A stretch of DNA of 64,000 nucleotides from Deltaproteobacteria bacterium (GTDB taxonomy: Bacteria > Myxococcota > Kuafuiibacteriia > Kuafuiibacteriales > Kuafuiibacteriaceae): positions 930,001 to 994,000 of the forward strand of contig JADJBV010000001.1 in assembly GCA_016703535.1 (NCBI GenBank). Direction: 5' to 3'. Both the position numbers and the translations under genes were made by a program. The notes below the pieces were generated by a model, which worked only from the letters and a program-made list of their open reading frames with translations, was not told where the DNA came from and did not search any database. Positions 23,130 through 31,982 of this stretch are shown piece by piece. How positions within the stretch are numbered: position 1 is the first letter of the stretch; the number at the start of each line of letters is the position of its first letter.

Positions 23130-24388
23130 AAGGTCTGTGGTGCGCCCCGCTCTTGCTCTTGGCGGCCCCAGCCTGGGCCGCCGATCTGGCCCTGGTGGGC
23201 GGCGACGTCTATCCGGTCAGCGGCGCGATGATCCCCGGCGGCACCGTGCTGATCCGCGGCGAGGTGATCGAGAAGATCGGCAAAAACGTGCCGCTGCCGG
23301 CGGGGATCAAGACCATCGATGTTCGCGGCAAGCGGGTGACGCCCGGCCTCTTCGACGCCGACTCCCAGATCGGCCTGATCGAGATCGATCTCGAGAAGTC
23401 CGGGGTGGACGCGGTGGCTCAGACGCCCGATCCGATCCGGGCCGCCTTGTCGGCCGCCGACGCCATCGACCTGCGCTCCTCCTTGGTGGGCGTCGCCCGA
23501 CGGCAAGGCGTGACCACGGTGCTCAGCCTGCCGGCTGGCGGGTTGGTGGCGGGGCAAGGGGCGCTCCTCGATCTGGTCGAAGAACGATCGCCCCTGCTCC
23601 GCACCGCCATCCACCCCAAGGTGGCCCTGGTGGTGCAACTCGGCGGCGAAGGGGCCCAGGCGGTCGAGCAGACCCGGGCGGCGGCGGTGCTGCGCTTTCG
23701 GGAGCTCCTCGACGACGCCCGGGCGTATCAGCGCAACAAGGCCGCCTTCCTGAAGGCCCAGCTGTACCCGCTTTCGGCCAGCCGCTTGGATCTCGAGGCC
23801 CTGGGTGAGGCCTTGGCGGGTCGGCAGACCGTGATCTTCAAGGTCTCTCGGGCCGCCGACATCGAGCTGGCCCTCGACCTGGCCCAACAGGAGAAGCTGA
23901 AGGTGGTGCTCCTGGGCGCCGAGGAGGGGTGGAAGGTGGCTGATCGGATCGCCGCCGCCAAGGTCCCGGTGATCCTGGATGGGCTCCTCAACGTGCCCGC
24001 GTCCCTGGAGGCCCGGGGCGCCCGCAGCGACAACGCCGCCCTGTTGGCCCGGGCCGGGGTCAAGGTGGCCATCTCCGCCCGGAGCAGCCACAACACCGGG
24101 ACCCTCCGCTTTCACCTCGGGAACGCCGTCCGGGCCGGGCTCCCCGCCGAGTTGGCCTTGCGGGCCGCCACCCAGGTCCCGGCCGAGATCTTCGGCCAGG
24201 GACAGAAGTATGGGACACTCGACCCGAAGAAGGTGGCGAACGTGGTGGTGTGGTCGGGAGATCCCTTCGAGCCGGCGAGTTATGCGGAGCAGGTGATCAT
24301 CCGTGGTGAGGTCCAGCCGACCGACAGCCGGCAGACCAAGCTGGCCCGCCGACACCTGCAGCGGCTTTTTCTGATGAGGTCGAAATGA
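23126..24388 (+). CDS. Degenerate amidohydrolase, exported partner
   Basis: A 420-residue exported protein with a signal peptide (WCAPLLLLAAPAWA) and the full amidohydrolase outline: LALVGGDVYPVSGAMIPGGT at the start of the sandwich, KRVTPGLFDADSQIG where active family members have DxHxH, and KKVANVVVWSGDPFEPASY at the end. Both strand-1 metal histidines are absent (DADSQIG), and no clear later His or Asp ligands remain. Metal-dependent hydrolysis is therefore unlikely. Its start overlaps the stop of the intact amidohydrolase (GTGA), and its stop overlaps the start of the giant coiled-coil gene (ATGA). It probably stabilises or regulates the active partner as a heteromer. Such intact/degenerate tandem amidohydrolases are known in other bacteria. 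Confidence 0.85.
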   Translation: MKGLWCAPLLLLAAPAWAADLALVGGDVYPVSGAMIPGGTVLIRGEVIEKIGKNVPLPAGIKTIDVRGKRVTPGLFDADSQIGLIEIDLEKSGVDAVAQTPDPIRAALSAADAIDLRSSLVGVARRQGVTTVLSLPAGGLVAGQGALLDLVEERSPLLRTAIHPKVALVVQLGGEGAQAVEQTRAAAVLRFRELLDDARAYQRNKAAFLKAQLYPLSASRLDLEALGEALAGRQTVIFKVSRAADIELALDLAQQEKLKVVLLGAEEGWKVADRIAAAKVPVILDGLLNVPASLEARGARSDNAALLARAGVKVAISARSSHNTGTLRFHLGNAVRAGLPAELALRAATQVPAEIFGQGQKYGTLDPKKVANVVVWSGDPFEPASYAEQVIIRGEVQPTDSRQTKLARRHLQRLFLMRSK

Positions 24389-27300
24389 CGTCGGTCGATG
24401 GTGGTCCCCTGCGCGCGCCCCGGGGCCGAGCAGCGGTGGGGTGGAGCGAGTTCTCCACTCGATATTTGTTGCTCGAGGGCATCCTCAAGGACCGGCGGGT
24501 GCTGGAGATCGGCACCTTCGATCCGCGCTCCTTGTTGCGTCTGCATGACCTCGGCGCCGGCCGGGTGATCGGCTGCACCGAAGACGCCAGCCGCTTCGAT
24601 CGCTCCCGCTTCCCCTCTCGCTCGATCGAGCTGTTCGGCATGGATCCGGGCCGGATCGACTTCGCCGATGGCAGCTTCGACGTCGTGTTGGTGGTCGATC
24701 TCGCCAAAGAGCTCTCCCACAACCCACGCTTCGTGTTCGAGGTCCGGCGGGTCTTGGCCAAGGACGGCTTTTGCCTGTTGGCCTATCAGGCTTCGGGGCG
24801 GGCCTTGGTCGATCTGGTCGAGGACGGGCCCGTGCCGGCCTTGTCGCCCAGCCGCCTGGAGGACGGGGTGCGGGAGGTCTTCAGCGGCGCCCGCTTTTAT
24901 CTGCAGGCCCCGTTTGTGGGCGTGGCCATCGAACCGGAAGGGCGGCGGGCCGAAGGCGTAAGCCTCGAGCCGTCGACCGACACCACCCCGTCTCGACCGA
25001 GCCACGTGTTGGCCTTCGCGGGGCGGGGCTTGCCTGAGCTCCAGGACCGGACCTTGGTCGAGCTGCCGTTCCTCGACTTTGAGGCCATGGCCGAGGCCGA
25101 GCGGGCCCGGACCACCGCCGATCACCAGCGCCTGATGTTGGCCCTGGCCGAGGCCAAACAGCAGCTGCGGAAGCGGGAGGACTCTCTCCGCCAGATCCAC
25201 GAACGTTTGCCCAAGCTGCGTTCGGCCTTCGAGGCGAAGTTGCGGGCCCTCTCCAGTCGGCCCCCGATGCGGTCCGAGATCGTCACACCGACGGTCTTGG
25301 AGCGGCCGACCGACGAGGTTCGCCGGGCACCCACGGCCGACTTGGTGCGGCCGCTGGAGGAGCGCCTGCAAAAAGAGCAGGAGCGCCGCCAAGCCGCTGA
25401 GGCCCGGATCCAGGAGCTGGAGGCGGAGGCCGATCTGCTGGAGCGTCAGCTCCGGGCCAACTTGCCCGAGCCCTCGGTTCGGGAAGAGCAGGGCGATTGG
25501 GCCTCGGGTGAACCCGCGGGTCCCACCGAGGTCCCCTTCGCCGCCACGATCATCGAACGGGCGCCCGATCGGGGTGAGCTGATCGAGCTGTGGGATCGGA
25601 TCCGGGAAAAGGACCTGGCCTTGGAAGCGGCCGCCCAAGCCCTGTCCAAGAGCGCCCGAGAGGTCGAGGCCCTGAAGGCCCAGCTGATCACCTACGAAAG
25701 TGAGTCGGCCCGGACCATGCCGCCGGTGTCGGCGCCGGTGGAGCTGGACGAGGCCGAACGCAAGATCCTGCTCCTGGAGCGGACCGCCTCGGCCCAAGAG
25801 CAGCGCATCGACGAGTTGACCCAAGAGCTGGAGAGCCACCGAGAGGTGCGCCACGCCTTGGGCACCGACGTCAAAGACGCGGAGGCGCGCCTGTTGTTCT
25901 TGTCCCGCCGGGTCGATGAAGAGCGGCTGGAGCGGGCCGAGTTGGAGCGCCGCACCCAGGCCCGGATCGAGACCCTGACCGAGGCCCTGAACCGGGTCGA
26001 TCAAGAAAAAGAGGCCCTGCGGGATCGGTTGACCCAAGCCGAAGAGGACCAGGCCGAAGCGGTGGCCCGGGCCATCGACGAGGTTGGCCAGCGGGTCCGC
26101 CGCGATCGAGATCAAGAACAAGCCAACCTGGAGTTGTTGCGGGATCGGCTCTACGCCGCCGAACGAGAGCTGTTCGAAAAACGCACCGTCGCCGAGTCCT
26201 TGGAGCAACGGCTGGTCGAAAAAGAGTCGCGGCTGGTCCAGCTCAGCCAGTCGGCGGGCAACGTCGAGGCCGACAAAAAAGCGCTGGAGTTGGCGGCGGC
26301 TCACCTCTCTCGGGAAGCCGAGACCCTGAAGGCCCGAGTGGCCGAGCTGCGCCAAGAGCGGGACACTTTGGCGGCGACCTCCCAGCTGCTCCTGGCCGAA
26401 CGGGACACCGCCGCGACCTTGGCGCGCCGGGCCCTCGAGGCCGAAGAGTTGGCCCGGATCGCCCGGCAAGAGGCCCAAGACGCCGAAGGGACCATCGAAC
26501 GGCTGGAGCGGGAGCTGGACCAAGCCGAGGCGGCCCGTTCGGCCCTGGAAGACCGGCTGATCCAAGCGGCCGAAGAGGCCAAGCGGCACTTCGGCGAAGG
26601 GGCGAACCTGCGGGCCCAACTCGAGCCCAAGGAGCGGGAGCTCAAGGAGTGGCAGGCCAAGATGGCCGCCTTCGACGGCCGGCTGGCCGAGATGCAGCGG
26701 GCCTTGTCCGAGCGGGAGCAGGAGCGCGATCGGGCCCTTTCGGCCCGGGCTGAGCTGGAGGCGATGGTGCGGGACGTCTCGTCCACCGCGGGCCTGGCGT
26801 TGCGCGAAGTCCAGCTGGTCTCGGACGAACGAGACGCCCGGGATCGACGGGCCAAGGAGGCTCTCACCGAACTGGGTGAGGTCCTGGCCAGCCGGGCCGC
26901 CGCTGAAGCCAAGGCGGTGGAGGCCACGGGCCAAGCGCTTTGGGCTCAAGGCGAAAGGGCGCTCCTTTTGGCGGAGCGGGCCCAGCTGCTGTCGGAGCGA
27001 CAACACCTGGAGAGGAAGTTGTCCCAAGCCTTGGCCGAGATGGTCGGCCTGGAAGACGAACTTTCGCGCTTGTTGGAGCAGGCCCCGGCGGTCACCCAAG
27101 ACGAACTCCTGGGTTTGCAGGCTGCCTTGCAAGAGGCGATCGGTCGCCGAGAAGGCGCCGAGGAGGCGTTGACCCGTACCTTGGCCGAAGCGGCCCGGGT
27201 CTCGACCCAACTTCTGGACCGGGAACGCGAAAACCAGAGCCTGGCCCAGCAGCTGGAGCGGGGTGAACGCGAGCGGTTGGAGATCGAGCGGGCCCGTCGT

Positions 27301-30288
27301 CAAGCCGAAGAAGGTCGACGTAGCGCCGAAGCGGCCTTGGCCCACGCCGTCGCCGAAAGCCGCGCCGCCGGTGAACGGGTGACGCGCTTGAACTTCGAGC
27401 TGCAGGCCGCCGAACAGGCGGTGTTGCACGCCGGTCGGGCCCAGGCGGCCCTGAAGGTCGCGCTGGAGGCCGAACGGAAGGCCCGAGACGAGGCCTTGGC
27501 GGCGGCGCCCGATCCGGCCCTCAAGACCGAACTCCTGGAGCGGATGGCCGAGCTGGAGGAGCTCCGGCTGGGGTTGGGCCTGGCCAAAGAGGTGGCCGAG
27601 TCCCAAAAACGTGAGCTGCTCCAGGCCAAGTCCGAACGGACGGCGGCCCAGCAGGAGCTGGAGCAACTTCGCCAGGATCAAGGCCAAGCGTCCGCACGGG
27701 CCCAGCAGCTGGAGGCCGAGCGCGATCAACTGCTCGAGGCGCAGCGGCGGTTGCAAGTTAACTTGCAAAACGAACTTCAACGCGAGCGGTCCGCCAAAGA
27801 AGAAGCAGAACAACAGGTGGCGGGGGCCCGGGTGCGGGTCGAGGGGCTGGAGCAAGCCTTGGCCCAGGCCTACGAGGTTCACAACGCGGCCCAGGCCGCC
27901 GAACGACAGGCGGCGGAGGCGCTGCGGGTGAGCTTGATCGCCGAGCGGATCGCTCGGGAAGAGGCCGAGCAGTCGCTGGAGGTGGCCCGGTCCCGGCTGG
28001 GCGAACTCCAGGCCGAGCTGCGGGTGTTGAAGGCGGTGGAGGCGCTGGGGCGGGCCTCGGATCCTCCGCTCCGCAAAGATCCGGAGATCGAGCGGTTGCG
28101 GGCCCGTCTGCTCGAGATGGAGGCGGCTTTGGCTTCGACCGCTCCGTCACCGGCGGCCGAGCCGGTGCAGGCGCCCTGGCCGGAGCGGGACGACGAGCTG
28201 GTGATCGCCGAGGCCCGGGCCGAAGGGGCCCGCCTCGAGGTCCAGAGGTTGAGGCAGGAGCGGGATCAACTCCGGCAGCAGCTGGACACCTTGGAGGCCA
28301 ACTTGGCCGCCGAACGGGGTCAACTGCACGACCGGCAAGCCGCGGCGGGTGAACTCAACGCCCAGCTGCAGCGGCAGGAGGAGCAGATCGCCGGGCTGGA
28401 AGAGGAGATCAACGGCCTACGAAGGACCGCGGTGGAACAGAAGGAGGCCCTGGCCGAACAGCGGCACCATCGGGCCATCAGCGAAGCTCGGATCACCAAG
28501 CTGGAGGACGAACTCCAGCTGGCCCAGCAGACGCTACGCATTGAGCAGCTCCGGGCCGAGGGCGCGGAGAACGGCGCTCGAGAGCTGGAGTCGGCCTTGG
28601 GTCAGGTCGAGACCAGAAGCGCGGCTTTGGGGGGCGAACTCCAGCATCAGGAGCGGCAAAACGAGGCCCTGAACGATCAGCTGCGGCGGGCCCAAGACGA
28701 GCTGGAGAACGCCCGACAGCAGCTGGCGCTCCTGGAACAACGCCTGGAGAACAACGACTCGGCGGCGGGGTCTTTGGAGCTGAAGCTGCAAGACGCCGAG
28801 GCCAAGGCCAACCTGTTGGAGACCGAACTGGAGGAGCTCCGGAGCCAGCTGGTGCAGCGGGAGCGATCACTGCACGAGCTGGAGCGGGCCCGGCGTCAGG
28901 CCGAGGCCGAACGGACCGAGGCCCTGGAGAACACCGCGGATCTGCGGCAGAGCCTGGAGCAGCTGCGCGAAGAGACTCAACGGCAGACCCAAGACCTGAG
29001 CGAACTTACCGCTCAGCGGGCCCAGGTGGGGGACGAGATCGAGGCGTTGTTGGCCCGGATCCAGGGCCTGGAGGCCGAAAATCAGCGGCTGGGCGCCGAA
29101 CTCGCCGAAGCCAAGGCCAGCGCCCCGCCCAAAGAAGACCTGCGTCGCCTGCTCAGCCGGTCGGGGGAACTCGAGGCCCGGGCCGAAAAGGCCGAAAAGG
29201 AGCGGGATCGTCTGCTGGGGGAGATCACCGAAAAGAACCTGCGGGAGGCCCAAGCCCTCGAGCGCGCCAACCGGGCCGAAGAGCGGGCCACCCAAAAGGA
29301 AGAGCGGCTCAAAAAAGAAGAGACCAAGGCGATCGAGGCCGAAGAGCGGGCCCGCCACGCCGAGATCTTGGCCCGAGAGGTCGACAGCCGAGCCCGAGAT
29401 CTGGAGAACAAACGACGGACCCTCGAGGCCCGGGCTTTGGCCGCCGAAGGCAAAGCCGAACACGCGGAGCGCCTGGTGAAACAGGCCGAAGCTCAGGTGA
29501 AACAACTCGACGCTCGCCTGCGCAGCCTGGGTGAGGAGTCACACAAGCAGCGGGAGTCCGCCGAACAGCGGGCTCAAGACGCCGAGCGGATGTTGGTCCG
29601 GACCCGGAGCGAGTCGAACGCACGCCTCGGCGAGCTGGAAGGCAAGTTGACCACCTTGGAAGAGGTGGCGGCGGCCCGAGAGGCCCAGCGGGCCGAGTTG
29701 GAGCGCACCAAAAGTGAGCTCGACCAGCTGCGTTCGCGGCTCCAAGGGGTGGAGGCCGGCGGGGCGACCACTGAAGACACCATGGCTTTGCGGGCCCGTT
29801 GTCGTTCGCTGGAGCAGATGATCTCCCAGCGCGACGGCGAGCTGAAGCGCTTGACGGCCCTCTCCGAGAAGGTGGCCCGGGAGCTCGATGAAGCCCGCGC
29901 CGACGTCGGCCGCAAGTTGGCCGAGATCCGCCAGAACCGGGAGGGGCTCGACTTCGTACGGCGGCAGCTGACCCAAGCTCGCTCCGAGGCCGAGGCCTTG
30001 CGGGCCAAGTTGGAGCAGTCGGGTGACGCGGCCGAGCTCAAAGCCCAGCTCGAGTCCAAGGACCAGGAGCTGGCCAGGATCCGGTCCGAGGGCCTTTCAG
30101 CCGAGTCGGAGCGGCACCGCTTGCGGAGCCTGATCCAGGCCTCCGAACAGGCCCAGGTGCAACACGAACGGCGCATCACCGAGCTGGAGGCCGGCCTGGT
30201 CGAGCGCAACCAGCGGCTGGAGTTGCTCCGCCGCGAGTTGGCAGACAAGACCGAACGCCTGCGTCGCCTCTCGGGCCTCAACGAGTAG
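24385..30288 (+). CDS. Giant coiled-coil protein with methyltransferase-like N-terminal domain
   Basis: A 1967-residue protein. Residues about 20-200 resemble a class I SAM methyltransferase: VLEIGTFDPRSL is in the motif I position (but without the usual GxGxG), VIGCTEDAS follows, then FADGSFDVVLVVD (motif IV region) and VRRVLAKDGFCLLAY (post-motif strand). From about residue 235 to the end it is almost uninterrupted heptad coiled coil, rich in Glu, Arg, Gln, Leu and Ala, with a few Pro-containing breaks around residues 290-320, 365-395 and 1250. No membrane segment or signal peptide is seen, so it is cytoplasmic and potentially about 250 nm long. Its ATG overlaps the upstream amidohydrolase stop. 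A scaffold or cytoskeletal role is plausible by analogy with myxobacterial coiled-coil proteins such as AglZ, which likewise have a non-catalytic head. The head's activity is doubtful. Confidence 0.85.
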   Translation: MTSVDGGPLRAPRGRAAVGWSEFSTRYLLLEGILKDRRVLEIGTFDPRSLLRLHDLGAGRVIGCTEDASRFDRSRFPSRSIELFGMDPGRIDFADGSFDVVLVVDLAKELSHNPRFVFEVRRVLAKDGFCLLAYQASGRALVDLVEDGPVPALSPSRLEDGVREVFSGARFYLQAPFVGVAIEPEGRRAEGVSLEPSTDTTPSRPSHVLAFAGRGLPELQDRTLVELPFLDFEAMAEAERARTTADHQRLMLALAEAKQQLRKREDSLRQIHERLPKLRSAFEAKLRALSSRPPMRSEIVTPTVLERPTDEVRRAPTADLVRPLEERLQKEQERRQAAEARIQELEAEADLLERQLRANLPEPSVREEQGDWASGEPAGPTEVPFAATIIERAPDRGELIELWDRIREKDLALEAAAQALSKSAREVEALKAQLITYESESARTMPPVSAPVELDEAERKILLLERTASAQEQRIDELTQELESHREVRHALGTDVKDAEARLLFLSRRVDEERLERAELERRTQARIETLTEALNRVDQEKEALRDRLTQAEEDQAEAVARAIDEVGQRVRRDRDQEQANLELLRDRLYAAERELFEKRTVAESLEQRLVEKESRLVQLSQSAGNVEADKKALELAAAHLSREAETLKARVAELRQERDTLAATSQLLLAERDTAATLARRALEAEELARIARQEAQDAEGTIERLERELDQAEAARSALEDRLIQAAEEAKRHFGEGANLRAQLEPKERELKEWQAKMAAFDGRLAEMQRALSEREQERDRALSARAELEAMVRDVSSTAGLALREVQLVSDERDARDRRAKEALTELGEVLASRAAAEAKAVEATGQALWAQGERALLLAERAQLLSERQHLERKLSQALAEMVGLEDELSRLLEQAPAVTQDELLGLQAALQEAIGRREGAEEALTRTLAEAARVSTQLLDRERENQSLAQQLERGERERLEIERARRQAEEGRRSAEAALAHAVAESRAAGERVTRLNFELQAAEQAVLHAGRAQAALKVALEAERKARDEALAAAPDPALKTELLERMAELEELRLGLGLAKEVAESQKRELLQAKSERTAAQQELEQLRQDQGQASARAQQLEAERDQLLEAQRRLQVNLQNELQRERSAKEEAEQQVAGARVRVEGLEQALAQAYEVHNAAQAAERQAAEALRVSLIAERIAREEAEQSLEVARSRLGELQAELRVLKAVEALGRASDPPLRKDPEIERLRARLLEMEAALASTAPSPAAEPVQAPWPERDDELVIAEARAEGARLEVQRLRQERDQLRQQLDTLEANLAAERGQLHDRQAAAGELNAQLQRQEEQIAGLEEEINGLRRTAVEQKEALAEQRHHRAISEARITKLEDELQLAQQTLRIEQLRAEGAENGARELESALGQVETRSAALGGELQHQERQNEALNDQLRRAQDELENARQQLALLEQRLENNDSAAGSLELKLQDAEAKANLLETELEELRSQLVQRERSLHELERARRQAEAERTEALENTADLRQSLEQLREETQRQTQDLSELTAQRAQVGDEIEALLARIQGLEAENQRLGAELAEAKASAPPKEDLRRLLSRSGELEARAEKAEKERDRLLGEITEKNLREAQALERANRAEERATQKEERLKKEETKAIEAEERARHAEILAREVDSRARDLENKRRTLEARALAAEGKAEHAERLVKQAEAQVKQLDARLRSLGEESHKQRESAEQRAQDAERMLVRTRSESNARLGELEGKLTTLEEVAAAREAQRAELERTKSELDQLRSRLQGVEAGGATTEDTMALRARCRSLEQMISQRDGELKRLTALSEKVARELDEARADVGRKLAEIRQNREGLDFVRRQLTQARSEAEALRAKLEQSGDAAELKAQLESKDQELARIRSEGLSAESERHRLRSLIQASEQAQVQHERRITELEAGLVERNQRLELLRRELADKTERLRRLSGLNE
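27752..27767. repeat. Dispersed palindrome TGCAA-N6-TTGCA, exact copy 2
   Basis: TGCAAGTTAACTTGCA is part of the perfect 18-bp palindrome TTGCAAGTTAACTTGCAA. It lies inside the coiled-coil gene, first T at codon position 2. Confidence 0.75.
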
Positions 30289-30646
30289 ACGTGCGGCGGT
30301 CCCCTTTGTTTGCCCCGAGGGACGACATCTTCGGCCTCGGGTCGCAGCCGGCCATCGGCCCACTTCGTTGACTCCGCGGGCCGCACCGATGACGCGGCTT
30401 CGAAAGACCGACGACGGCGCGGCCGGGTTGACGCCAGACGGCCCCGCCGACCAAGCTCCCAATGATGAGCCGGTCGGCGGATCGGGGCGCCCCCCCGGGG
30501 TCTCCTCCTCTTGGGGCCATTGGCCGGTGTTGGCCTGCGCGTCGGGGCACCTCCTCGCCGCCGGGTCCCGCGGCCCGCCGACCCGGCCTGGGGGGGTGGG
30601 TTTGGGCTCAAGCCAGGGCCCTGCGGCAGCGGATGGGCGTCACGTG
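30289..30646. other. Non-coding or unassigned stretch before the sulfur-transfer operon
   Basis: GC-rich with several weak hairpins (GTCCC/GGGAC just after the coiled-coil stop). TTGACT at 30369 could be a -35 box. Frames across it look non-coding. One 62-codon frame (30462-30650) ends in GTGA overlap with the next gene, but its composition is random-like. No riboswitch or RNA gene was recognised. Confidence 0.4.
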
Positions 30647-31576
30647 GTGAGGGCCTTGTTGATCGGGGCGGGCGGGCTGGGTGTGCCGGCGGCCTGGTCC
30701 CTGGCGGCCCGGGGCGGCGTGGCCTTGTCGATCTGGGATCCGGATCGGGTCGAAACCTCCAACCTGCATCGCCAGATCCTCTACCGCGAGGCCGACGTCG
30801 GGCGACCCAAGGCCTTGGTGGCCCAGGAACGACTCCAGGCCCAGTTCCCTGGGCTGGAGCTCGAGGTTCAGGTCGACGCCTTTGGGCCCCACGCTGCAAG
30901 TCAACTTGCAAACTTCGACGTGGTCTTGGACGGCACCGATCACTTCGAGGTGAAGCTGGAGCTCCACGACCTTTGCCTCGACGCCGGCGTGCCGTACGTG
31001 TTTGGCGGCGTCCTGGGGACCGAAGGTCAGGTGTTGGGAGTGCGGCCTGGCCAAAGCGCTTGCCTGCGTTGCCTCTTCGACGAAGCGCCGCCACCGGGGG
31101 CCGCCGCCACTTGCGCCGAGGTCGGGATCTTGGGGCCGATCGCCGGCATCGTGGCCGCCGAACAAACACGAGTTGCCCTCGGTTTATTGGCCGATCACCC
31201 TGGCGGCCAACTGTGGAGCTACGACGGGATCAGGGACCGGGCCCGCGTCATCCCGATCCCTCGAATGTCCGACTGTCGAGGGTGTGGGGCGCGCCGTCAC
31301 CTCCGCGGTGTCCTCGAAGCTCCGCCCACGTTCGCCGAAGGAGAGGAGGCCGACACCCTGGATCTCTCGGGGCGGTCCTGCCCCACCACCTTCATCGAGA
31401 CCAACAAACGTCTCCAGGGTCTGCCGCCGGGGGCCCGGTTGTGGGTCCAACTCACCAGCGACGAGTCGGCCCGGAGTGTCCCGCGGAGTTGTGTGGCCGC
31501 CGGGCATAAGGTGCTGGCCCAACGGGTTGACGGGCGGCACCACTTCGTCCTGCTCCAACGAGCCGAAGGGAATTGA
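30647..31576 (+). CDS. MoeB/ThiF-type E1 adenylyltransferase fused to TusA domain
   Basis: A 309-residue cytoplasmic fusion. Residues 1-225 form an E1-like adenylation domain: nucleotide loop GAGGLG (7-12), DPDRVETSNLHRQ with the ribose-binding Asp and catalytic Asn/Arg, the ATP lysine K55, and the Mg-binding Asp in LDGTDHF. Two zinc CxxC pairs are at C139/C142 and C210/C213, with C156 at the MoeB/ThiF reactive-cysteine position. Residues 236-309 match TusA: DLSGRSCPTTF with the Cys-Pro sulfur-carrying motif at C245. E1s normally begin with a RYxRQ helix supplying an arginine finger; here the GTG start lies immediately before the Rossmann strand and that helix is missing. The next gene carries it. 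Predicted role: adenylating and thiolating a sulfur-carrier C-terminus with sulfur relayed through TusA. No carrier is seen nearby. Confidence 0.85.
   Translation: MRALLIGAGGLGVPAAWSLAARGGVALSIWDPDRVETSNLHRQILYREADVGRPKALVAQERLQAQFPGLELEVQVDAFGPHAASQLANFDVVLDGTDHFEVKLELHDLCLDAGVPYVFGGVLGTEGQVLGVRPGQSACLRCLFDEAPPPGAAATCAEVGILGPIAGIVAAEQTRVALGLLADHPGGQLWSYDGIRDRARVIPIPRMSDCRGCGARRHLRGVLEAPPTFAEGEEADTLDLSGRSCPTTFIETNKRLQGLPPGARLWVQLTSDESARSVPRSCVAAGHKVLAQRVDGRHHFVLLQRAEGN
30895..30910. repeat. Dispersed palindrome TGCAA-N6-TTGCA, exact copy 3
   Basis: TGCAAGTCAACTTGCA lies inside the E1-TusA gene, first T at codon position 3. The encoded Ala-Ser-Gln-Leu-Ala uses GCA, AGT, CAA, CTT and GCA; the Ala, Ser and Leu codons are uncommon in this GC-rich window. 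Confidence 0.7.
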
Positions 31577-31579
31577 GCC

Positions 31580-31948
31580 GTGAGCGACGAGCGCTACTTG
31601 CGTCAACAGACCGTCGCCGGGGTCGGCCGAGCTGGACAAGCGCGGATCGCCGCCGGCGTGGTCGGTCTGGAGGGCCGAGGTCTGGACGCCGAGATCGCGG
31701 CGCTTTACCTGGCGGGGGCGGGGGTTGGTTCGCTCCAGTTGGACTCGTCCTTGGTGGCGGCGTGTCGGGCCTTGAACTCCACGATCTCCGTCCAGGCCTC
31801 TCTGCAAGCCTCCACTCAACCCGAGATCCTGCGGGTGGCGATCGGAGACCGCAGCTTTTCGCCGTCCGAAGACGATCCGGTGGCCCGGGGATCGGCCGCG
31901 GCCCGTTGGGCCTTGGCCCGCCTGCTCTCGACCGAGGTCCAGCCGTGA
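31580..31948 (+). CDS. Compact degenerate E1 half carrying the arginine-finger helix
   Basis: A 122-residue protein. Residues 4-24 (ERYLRQQTVAGVGRAGQARI) are the N-terminal helix found at the front of MoeB, ThiF and eukaryotic E1 halves, including the arginine that reaches into the partner's ATP site. The following Rossmann start, VVGLEGRGLDAEIAALYLAG and AGVGSLQLD, has lost the glycine loop. A short NxxxxVQA-like strand follows. The middle of the domain with zinc and catalytic cysteines is missing, and the chain ends with a helix (ARGSAAARWALARLL) matching the usual E1 C-terminal helix. It starts 3 nt after the E1-TusA stop. I infer that it is the inactive half of a heterodimeric E1, supplying in trans the arginine finger its neighbour lacks. 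Confidence 0.72.
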   Translation: MSDERYLRQQTVAGVGRAGQARIAAGVVGLEGRGLDAEIAALYLAGAGVGSLQLDSSLVAACRALNSTISVQASLQASTQPEILRVAIGDRSFSPSEDDPVARGSAAARWALARLLSTEVQP

Positions 31949-31982
31949 AGTTCACCAGGGTCGAGACCGCCGGGGGTGTTGG

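Noticed and set aside
23126..24388. Second amidohydrolase as an active enzyme
   Set aside because: The HxH pair is replaced by DADSQ and no alternative metal-ligand set was found.
24280..27882. A 1200-codon open frame on the minus strand opposite the coiled-coil gene
   Set aside because: Its Leu/Gly/Gln-rich composition is the reverse image of the Glu/Gln/Leu-rich coil. Long antisense frames are expected at this G+C, and it has no start signals.
30462..30650. A 62-codon frame ending in a GTGA overlap with the E1-TusA gene
   Set aside because: It has no ribosome site, random-like composition and no similarity to E1 N-terminal helices. The overlap alone is weak evidence.
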